Part shown: positions 1 through 5,341 of the stretch, piece by piece
Numbering within the stretch: the stretch's first letter is position 1
How the letters are laid out: each line of letters starts with the position of its first letter
DNA from: Candidatus Competibacteraceae bacterium
GTDB lineage: Bacteria; Pseudomonadota; Gammaproteobacteria; Competibacterales; Competibacteraceae
DNA length: 5,341 nt
NCBI GenBank assembly: GCA_012032855.1
Contig: JAAUQA010000273.1
Coordinates: 1 to 5,341 of the forward strand
Direction of reading: 5' to 3'
The notes under the pieces: model-generated
What the model was told of the DNA's origin: nothing
The model's database searches: none
The model's input: only the letters and a program-made list of their open reading frames with translations
Translations under genes and position numbers: made by a program

Positions 1-191
1 AGTTTGGGCTCTGCCCACCATTACGTTTCGGTGATTTCATTCGCGGCGTTCCCAAGCCGCTGGGCATCGGCACCTTGACATTGGAAAACGGCGCCGAGGT
101 CAAAGGTTTTTTATGCGAATCCAGCGCCACAGTTGACGCCGAAGACGTCACCGCTTACGGCGGCTGGCGTGCCTACCTATCCACCCTCTAG
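1..191 (+). CDS. Allophanate hydrolase-like protein, C-terminal fragment (5' end outside window)
   Basis: The reading frame is open from base 3 to the TAG at 189-191 and gives 62 residues. The segment [12 protein letters not shown], then VKGFLCE, then the terminal GGWRAYL match, from memory, the C-terminal domain of allophanate hydrolases (AtzF and the allophanate hydrolase half of urea amidolyase). These enzymes break allophanate down to ammonia and carbon dioxide in the cytoplasm, as the last step of urea carboxylase, biuret and cyanuric acid pathways. The amidase-signature catalytic domain with its Ser-Ser-Lys triad would lie upstream and is not visible, so activity cannot be judged. A stand-alone protein of the same C-terminal fold is the main alternative. 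The stop lies 22 bases before the binding-protein start, which suggests co-transcription with the transporter. Confidence 0.72.
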   Translation, partial: FGLCPPLRFGDFIRGVPKPLGIGTLTLENGAEVKGFLCESSATVDAEDVTAYGGWRAYLSTL

Positions 192-202
192 TCCGAATAC
201 TT

Positions 203-207
203 AGGAG
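203..207 (+). promoter_or_regulatory. Ribosome binding site of the solute-binding protein gene
   Basis: AGGAG lies six bases before the ATG at 214 and is the strongest Shine-Dalgarno site near the head of the transporter genes. It supports the ATG at 214 as the start. The 22-base gap after the upstream stop leaves little room for a separate promoter. Confidence 0.75.
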
Positions 208-213
208 TCCACC

Positions 214-1823
214 ATGTTTAGACGTGACTTTATCAAGACCGTCGCTACCGGGGCTGCGGTTCTACCTTTTCTGCGCTTCCTTCCCGCCGAGGCCGCCGGT
301 CGAGACGATACCCTGGTGGTGGTCGTGGGTCACGGCATCAACAGCCTGGATTTACACCGCAATGGAACCAACCGGCCCAGTTATCAGGTCACTGTGAATA
401 TATACGACCGCTTGGTGCGCTTTGGCGTAAGAACCCTGGAAGACGGTTCGCTGACCTACGATTCGACCAAAATCGAACCCGAAGTCGCCGAATCCTGGTC
501 GGTTTCCGAAGACGGCAAGTCGTTGACCTTCAAGATTAATCCACAAGCGAAATTCTGGGACGGTTCACCGGTGACCGCGCACGACGTGAAATGGTCTTTC
601 GATCGCGCCGTGAGCCTGGGCGGATTTCCCGCTGTCCAGATGAAAGCCGGGTCCATGACCGACCCGAAGCAGTTCGTGGTCGTTGATGAGATGACTTTCC
701 GCATTGACTTGCCAGAACCGTCCAAGCTGACTTTACCCGACCTGGCCGTGCCGATTCCGTTCATTATTAATTCCAAGATCGCCAAAGCAAAGGCTACGGC
801 GGATGATCCCTGGGCCACCGAGTATTTGCACACAACACCCGCCGGTTCCGGCGCTTACAAGATCGCCCGTTGGGATCCGGGCCAGCAATTCGTCTACGAA
901 CGCAACGATGCCTGGGCGTTGGGCCCGAAACCGCTATCCAGCGGGTGATCGTCCGTGAGGTGCCTTCCGCCGCTACCCGCCGTGCCCTCACTGAACGCGG
1001 TGATGCGGGTTTGTATATGGATGTCCCGGCCAAGGATGCCAAGGAGTTTATTGATGGCGGCAAAATCAAGGTGTCCGGCGCACCCATCGACAACTGCCTG
1101 CATATTCTGGGACTCAACGTCGAGCAAAAACCCTTCGATAACCTCAAGGTCCGCCAAGCGATAGCATTTGCCCTGCCGTATCAAGAAATCATGACTGCCG
1201 CTGCTTACGGTCGCGCCGAACCGATGTTCGGCGGCAAAGAAGCCAGTCCGTCGACCATCGCCTGGCCACAGCCGTTTCCCTACGTCACGGATTTTGATAA
1301 AGCCAAGGCGTTACTCGCTGAGGCGGGGATGACCGATGGCTTCGAAACCACTTTGTCGTTCAACTTAGGGCTGGCCGACTGGCAGGAGCCGACCGCTCTG
1401 CTGATTCAGGAATCACTCGGCAAGGTGGGCATTAAGGCGACCCTGGATAAGATTCCCGGTGCCAACTGGCGCACTGCCGCTCTGGTCGAGAAACGCCTGC
1501 CCATGCACCTGGAGAACTTCGGCGGTTGGTTGAATTATCCCGATTACTATTTTTTCTGGGCCTATAAACACGGTCATTTGTTCAACTCGTCGAACTACAA
1601 GAATGATGAGATTGAAACGTTGGTCGATGAAACCCTCCACATGGAAACCGATAATCCCAAATATACCGAGAACGTGAAGCGTATGATCGCGATTGCGTTT
1701 GAGGAAGTGCCGCGCATTCCGCTGTATCAGCCGTATCTGGATGCTGCCATGCAACCGGGTGTCAGCGGTTATGCGGCCTGGTTTCATCGTCAGTTGGACT
1801 GTCGTAGCATCCAAAAGGCTTAG
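214..1823 (+). CDS. ABC transporter solute-binding protein, family 5 (DppA/OppA type), frame interrupted near 933
   Basis: This is the exported binding protein that captures the solute and delivers it to the two permeases encoded downstream. The N-terminal part (214-948 frame) begins with a twin-arginine leader, RRDFIK at residues 3-8, a short hydrophobic stretch and a probable cleavage site after AEA (residue 27). The family-5 signature region spans about residues 92-126 (ESWSVSEDGKSLTF, then FWDGSPVTAHDV). After P240 the frame runs into a TGA at 946-948, while the rest of the protein continues in another frame (RVIVREVPSAATRRAL through WFHRQLD) to the TAG at 1821-1823. Restoring one base at 931-934 gives GPKPAIQRVIVREV and a 536-residue protein, a normal length for the family. 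The ligand cannot be read from the sequence; peptides, opines, amides or nickel complexes are all possible for this superfamily. If the break is real, this is a pseudogene. Confidence 0.93.
931..935 (+). other. Apparent -1 frameshift in the solute-binding protein gene
   Basis: The bases read CCGCT. An extra G or C here (CCGGCT or CCCGCT) gives Pro-Ala and joins the two conserved halves with no gap or duplicated residue. As written, the first frame adds only LSSG before its stop. There is no recognisable slippery heptamer or downstream stem that would support programmed frameshifting. Confidence 0.85.
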
Positions 1824-1831
1824 CGGCTGCT

Positions 1832-2854
1832 ATGCGGACCAAATTCGGCCAGATCGGACGGCGTTTGTTGCAAGCACTGCCGTCAGTGTTTGGGATTATT
1901 GTCATTTCCTTTGCGTTGACCCGCGCTTTACCGGGCGACCCAGCGGTTTATTTCGCCGGGGCGATGGCGGATGCGGAATCGATCGCTGAGGTCCGCACCG
2001 CGTTGGGATTGGATCGGAGTTGGATTGAGCAGTTTTTCATTTATGTGAAGAACTTGGCGACCGGTGACCTGGGGCTGTCGCTGAATACTGGTCGACCGGT
2101 ATTGGAAGAACTGCTAACTCGGTTACCGGCTTCGTTGGAGTTGACTTTTCTTGGGCTTGGATTGGCGGTGTTCATCGGCGTTCCGCTCGGCGTGCTCGCC
2201 GCGACCCGACCAGGCAGTTGGGTCGATCACTTATGCCGGGTGCTGGTGACGGCAGGAGTCTCTCTACCGACCTTCTTTACCGGACTGTTTCTGATCTACG
2301 TGTTTTATTATCTGCTGGGCTGGGCGCCGTCGCCGCTGGGCCGACTGGATATTTTCTACCTCGCCCCGCCACACGTCACCGGGTTTTATTTGATCGACAG
2401 CGTGCTGGCGGGCGATGGCGAAACCTTCTGGGCCAGCCTGCGGCAATTGATTCTGCCCGCCGTTACCCTCGGACTGTTCGCACTAGCGCCCATCGCCCGG
2501 ATGACTCGTGCGGCGATGCTCAACGCCTTGGCCAGTGAGTACGTGCGCACTGCCCGCGCTAACGGCCTGTCACGAGCCACAGTGCTGATCACCTATGCCT
2601 TGCGCAACGCTGCCCTGCCGGTACTGACCACGCTGGGCATGGTGTTTTCCTTCCTGCTCGGCGCCAATGTGCTGGTGGAAAAGGTGTTTTCCTGGCCCGG
2701 CATCGGCTCGTTCGCGATTGAGGCGCTGGTGGCCTCGGATTATGCCGCAGTGCAAGGCTTTGTGCTGGCGATGGCCTTATTGTTCGTCGTCGTCAACCTG
2801 ACGATTGATGTCATTCTCACTCTGATCGACCCCCGAGTCGGCCTAGACGCCTGA
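1832..2854 (+). CDS. ABC transporter permease, DppB/OppB type
   Basis: This 340-residue inner-membrane protein should form half of the translocation channel with the DppC-type partner encoded next. Hydrophobic segments fall at about residues 12-32, 101-124, 136-163, 204-224, 259-282 and 306-331, the six expected for this family. Typical DppB marks are the N-terminal LTRALPGDPA, GDLGLSLNTG near residue 78, the cytoplasmic EAA-type coupling loop from E236 (EYVRTARANGLS) and VEKVFSWPGIG near residue 282. The gene starts 8 bases after the binding-protein stop. There is no good Shine-Dalgarno site at normal distance (AAAAGG ends 13 bases before the ATG), so translational coupling is likely. The ATG at 1832 places the first membrane helix where the family has it. 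The frame is intact. Solute specificity cannot be assigned. Confidence 0.97.
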   Translation: MRTKFGQIGRRLLQALPSVFGIIVISFALTRALPGDPAVYFAGAMADAESIAEVRTALGLDRSWIEQFFIYVKNLATGDLGLSLNTGRPVLEELLTRLPASLELTFLGLGLAVFIGVPLGVLAATRPGSWVDHLCRVLVTAGVSLPTFFTGLFLIYVFYYLLGWAPSPLGRLDIFYLAPPHVTGFYLIDSVLAGDGETFWASLRQLILPAVTLGLFALAPIARMTRAAMLNALASEYVRTARANGLSRATVLITYALRNAALPVLTTLGMVFSFLLGANVLVEKVFSWPGIGSFAIEALVASDYAAVQGFVLAMALLFVVVNLTIDVILTLIDPRVGLDA

Positions 2855-2867
2855 GCAAAAAACCGTT

Positions 2868-3713
2868 ATGACCCGTTTTCTCAGACACTTCCGCTACGTG
2901 ATGGGGGAAAACCCAGTCACCGTGGTCGCTTTCTCGCTATTCTTGATCATCGTGTTGTTGGCCTTGCTGGGTCCGTGGCTGGCGCCCTACGATCCGCTCG
3001 CTACCCAAGCGGCTAATGCGTTGCAACCCCCCACTTGGGATCATCCGTTCGGCACCGACCATCTCGGCCGCGATGTGTTCAGCCGGGTGATTGTCGCCAC
3101 CCGACTGGATTTAGGCATCGCCTTGTCGGCCGTCGTGCTCTCCTTCGGTATCGGCAGCGCGCTGGGCTGTTCCGCCGGCTTCTGGGGCGGTTGGACCGAC
3201 CGCATTGTAGGCCGCCTTTCCGATACCATTATGGCCTTCCCACTGTTCGTGCTGGCGATGGGCATCGTCTCCGCCCTGGGCAATTCGGTGGAGAACATCA
3301 TCTACGCTACCGCCATCATCAATCTGCCGTTTTATGCCCGCGTCGCTAGGGCGGAAACCACCGTCCGCCGCAATGCCGGTTATGTGCAGGCAGCGCGGTT
3401 GTGTGGCAGCTCCGACCCGCGCATCCTCGCCACCCAGGTGTTTCCCAACATCTTGCCGCCTATGATGGTGCAGGTTTCTCTGAACATGGGCTGGGCTATT
3501 CTCAATGCCGCCGGTTTGTCGTTCATCGGGCTCGGCGTGCGACCGCCGGATGCTGAATGGGGGATCATGGTCGCCGAAGGCGCAACTTACATCGTGTCCG
3601 GCGAATGGTGGCTGGCGCTGTTTCCCGGCGCGGCGCTGATGCTGGCGGTATTCTGTTTCAATCTGATGGGCGACGGGTTACGCGACCTAGTCGACCCGTT
3701 GCGGCGCACCTGA
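2868..3713 (+). CDS. ABC transporter permease, DppC/OppC type
   Basis: This 281-residue protein is the second channel subunit. The N-terminal OppC-type region has one helix (about residues 16-40) followed by LAPYDPLA and the characteristic HPFGTDHLGRDVFSRV at residues 59-74. Further hydrophobic segments lie at about 81-105, 118-137, 141-158, 197-221 and 247-268. The EAA-type coupling loop that docks on the ATPase starts near residue 170 (AGYVQAARLCGSSDPRI), followed by FPNILPP and LSFIGLGVRPPDAEWG, both typical of DppC. It starts 13 bases after the DppB-type stop without a clear Shine-Dalgarno site, again suggesting coupled translation. The frame is complete and shows no anomaly. It is only as specific as the complex; NikC-like or opine permeases share the same motifs. 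Confidence 0.97.
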   Translation: MTRFLRHFRYVMGENPVTVVAFSLFLIIVLLALLGPWLAPYDPLATQAANALQPPTWDHPFGTDHLGRDVFSRVIVATRLDLGIALSAVVLSFGIGSALGCSAGFWGGWTDRIVGRLSDTIMAFPLFVLAMGIVSALGNSVENIIYATAIINLPFYARVARAETTVRRNAGYVQAARLCGSSDPRILATQVFPNILPPMMVQVSLNMGWAILNAAGLSFIGLGVRPPDAEWGIMVAEGATYIVSGEWWLALFPGAALMLAVFCFNLMGDGLRDLVDPLRRT

Positions 3714-3716
3714 GGA
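3713..3716 (+). promoter_or_regulatory. Ribosome binding site of the ATPase gene, overlapping the preceding stop codon
   Basis: AGGA begins on the last base of the TGA that ends the DppC-type gene and lies seven bases before the ATG at 3724. Its placement fixes the ATPase start and ties its translation to ribosomes finishing the permease. Confidence 0.7.
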
Positions 3717-3723
3717 AACACCC

Positions 3724-5341
3724 ATGTCCAAAGCGGCCTTTTTGACGGTCGATAATTTGTCGGTGGAATTCCGCACCCGCAACGGCATCGTGCGGGCCTT
3801 GGAGCAAGTATCGCTGAACCTCGGCAAGGGCGAGGTGCTGGGCATCGTCGGCGAGAGCGGCTCCGGCAAATCGGTTACGGCCTACACAGTGGTCGGCCTA
3901 CTCGACGCAGCGGGTCAGGTGGTCGACGGTTCGCAAGCTACGATGGCATTGGGTTGACCGGTGTCTCGGAAGCGGAATTGCGTGAGCTGCGGGGCCGGGA
4001 AATCTCAATGATTTTCCAGAACCCCGCGCCGCGCTTAATCCGATTCGGACGGTGGGCAAGCAGATCGAAGACGTGCTGTTGCGTCATGCTCAAGCGACCC
4101 CGCGAGATGTCCGCGCTAAGGCTATTGAGATGCTCGACAAAGTACGCATCGTCGATCCGGAACATCGCTATAGCTCCTATCCGTTCGAGCTGTCCGGCGG
4201 CATGTGTCAGCGGGTGATGATCGCGATTGCTTTGGCCTGCGATCCGCGCTTGTTGATTGCCGACGAACCGACTACCGGTCTCGATGTGACCACGCAGAAG
4301 GCTACTATGGATTTAATCAGCGACCTGACGCGTGAACGGCATATGTCCGTACTGCTGATTACCCACGACCTCGGCATGGCGGCTGCCTATTGTGATCGGA
4401 TCGTGGTTATGCAGAAGGGTAAAATCGTGGAAGCCGCGCCGGTGCGGGAATTATTCACCCGACCCACCCATCCGTATACCAAAAAGCTGATTGCCGCCTC
4501 GCCCGGCCCGCATTCGGTACTCACTGATCTTACCGCCGTGCCCGATGAGTTGGGCGATGTCGCTGCCGTGTCCGGCTATGCGCCAAGGTCACAACCGCCG
4601 TCTTCGGCGACATCGGACACGCTGTTGGAGGTGATTGATCTAGTCAAAGAGTTTCCGCGCCGTAGCGAGGGCGGCGCATTCTGGCCCTGGAAGAAAAAAG
4701 TGCCGGAAGATAGGGTGTTTCGTGCGGTAGATCGTGTATCTTTTACCTTGAAGCGGGGTGAAAGCCTCGGCTTGGTCGGTGAATCCGGCTGCGGCAAGTC
4801 GACCACGTCCAGCATTATCACCCGGTTGCTTGATCCGACTTCAGGAGCGGTGGTTTTCGATAGGGAGAACATTACCGCTCATAAGGCGGCCGGTTTTGCC
4901 CGTTTGCCGCAACGAACCAAGATTCAGATGGTCTTTCAGGACCCGACCGATAGTCTCAATCCCCGTTTCAAGGCGCAGGACGCGATTGCCGAACCGCTCA
5001 AACGACTCAAGGGAATGCACAACAGCAAGCAGATCATCGCAAAGGTGGAAGAGCTAGCGGACAAGGTCGGGCTACCGCGTAACTTGCTGACTCGCTTGCC
5101 CCATCAATTGTCCGGCGGACAGAAAGCGCGGGTCGGTATTGCCCGCGCAATTGCGGTTGATCCGTTATTGCTGGTCCTGGACGAACCCACTTCGGCGCTG
5201 GATGTGTCGGTTCAGGCGGTGGTGCTACAATTATTGGATCGCTTAAAGCGAGACTTAGGCATGAGTTACATCTTTGTATCCCATGATCTGAATGTGGTCC
5301 GCTTGCTGTGCGACCGTATCATCGTCATGATCGGGACGTAT
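3724..5341 (+). CDS. Fused double ABC ATPase (DppD-DppF type), 3' end outside window, frame interrupted near 3933 and 4024
   Basis: This cytoplasmic subunit carries both nucleotide-binding domains in one chain, as in YejF and GsiA. With two single bases restored, 540 residues are visible. Domain 1: Walker A GESGSGKS (43-50), Q-loop Q99, signature LSGG (157-160), Walker B ending in ADE (177-182) and switch H215, then the oligopeptide-family C-terminal extension with HPYT at 250-253. A linker rich in Ser, Pro and Ala follows. Domain 2: Walker A GESGCGKS (353-360), Q406, LSGG (463-466), Walker B ending in LDE (483-488) and H521. All ATP-binding residues are present in both domains, so the chain looks capable of hydrolysis if translated whole. 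As written, the first frame ends at a TGA (3955-3957), the second runs from there to about 4024, and a third stays open to the window edge. If the breaks are real, the importer has lost its motor. Confidence 0.95.
3931..3936 (+). other. Apparent -1 frameshift 1 in the ATPase gene
   Basis: The bases read TCGCAA. One extra G (TCGGCAA) turns the path into GSASYDGIGLTGVSE, which continues the conserved strand between Walker A and the Q-loop. Without it the protein ends after QATMALG at the TGA 3955-3957. Confidence 0.85.
4022..4027 (+). other. Apparent -1 frameshift 2 in the ATPase gene, in a C run
   Basis: Four C residues (4022-4025) follow AA, just after the Q-loop codons for FQNP. A fifth C would give FQNPRAALNPIRTVGKQ, the usual continuation for this ATPase family, and joins the frame that stays open from 4025 to the window end. 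Without it the protein reads APRLIRFG and then unrelated residues. Confidence 0.87.

Noticed and set aside
192..213. A promoter or terminator between the allophanate hydrolase-like gene and the binding protein
   Set aside because: Only 22 bases are available, holding a Shine-Dalgarno site and no inverted repeat or T run.
456..833. Antisense open frame of 125 codons opposite the binding protein
   Set aside because: It lies wholly inside a conserved coding region and has no ribosome site or recognisable protein motif; it is a by-product of the codon bias of the sense gene.
1413..1814. Antisense open frame of 133 codons opposite the C-terminal half of the binding protein
   Set aside because: The sense strand is clearly the family-5 C-terminal region; the antisense product has no recognisable features.
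870..1823. A separate 317-residue gene starting at 870
   Set aside because: Its first twenty or so residues overlap the conserved N-terminal half in a different frame and look like nothing in the family. Family similarity starts only at about 933, so this is the second half of one broken gene.
931..4027. Programmed ribosomal frameshifting in the binding protein or ATPase
   Set aside because: No slippery heptamer, internal Shine-Dalgarno stimulator or obvious downstream hairpin was seen, and these families are not known to use it. The ATPase would need two events 90 bases apart.
4576..4872. Antisense open frame of 98 codons opposite the ATPase linker and second Walker A
   Set aside because: The sense strand encodes conserved ATPase sequence through this stretch, so the antisense frame is a shadow.
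214..5341. A nickel (NikABCDE) importer
   Set aside because: The folds and motifs are shared, but the fused ATPase and the allophanate hydrolase-like neighbour give no support for nickel, and no nickel enzyme or regulator is in view. It is not excluded.

Overview
The window carries one plus-strand gene cluster with almost no intergenic space. The composition is moderately GC-rich by eye. The protein families, the Tat-type leader and the Shine-Dalgarno sites point to a Gram-negative bacterium, most likely a proteobacterium. I cannot place it more closely, and I see no phage, plasmid, insertion sequence or CRISPR signal.

Layout: (1) positions 1-191 hold the 3' end of a gene whose last 62 codons resemble the C-terminal domain of allophanate hydrolase (AtzF/urea amidolyase type). 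(2) 214-1823 is a family-5 (DppA/OppA-type) solute-binding protein with a twin-arginine leader, interrupted by one apparent -1 frameshift near 933. (3) 1832-2854 is a DppB-type permease and (4) 2868-3713 a DppC-type permease, both intact. (5) 3724 to the window end is a fused double ATPase (DppD-DppF type in one chain), with two apparent -1 frameshifts near 3933 and 4024 and a probable further disturbance in the last 15 bases. Gaps between genes are 22, 8, 13 and 10 bases, so the set looks like one transcript. I see no terminator or internal promoter. No stretch over 300 bases lacks a gene.

Together genes 2-5 encode a complete importer of the peptide/opine/nickel superfamily: an exported binding protein, a heterodimeric membrane channel and one polypeptide supplying both nucleotide-binding domains. 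The tight link to an allophanate hydrolase-like gene suggests, as inference only, that the imported solute is a nitrogen-rich amide or ureido compound, or a peptide, whose nitrogen is released in the cytoplasm.

The most notable feature is the pattern of broken frames. Each of the three main breaks is repaired by restoring a single base in a G/C context, and the protein on both sides is well conserved. This looks more like deletion-type sequence error than gene decay, although very recent pseudogenisation cannot be excluded from the sequence alone. I find no evidence of an undescribed biological system here.
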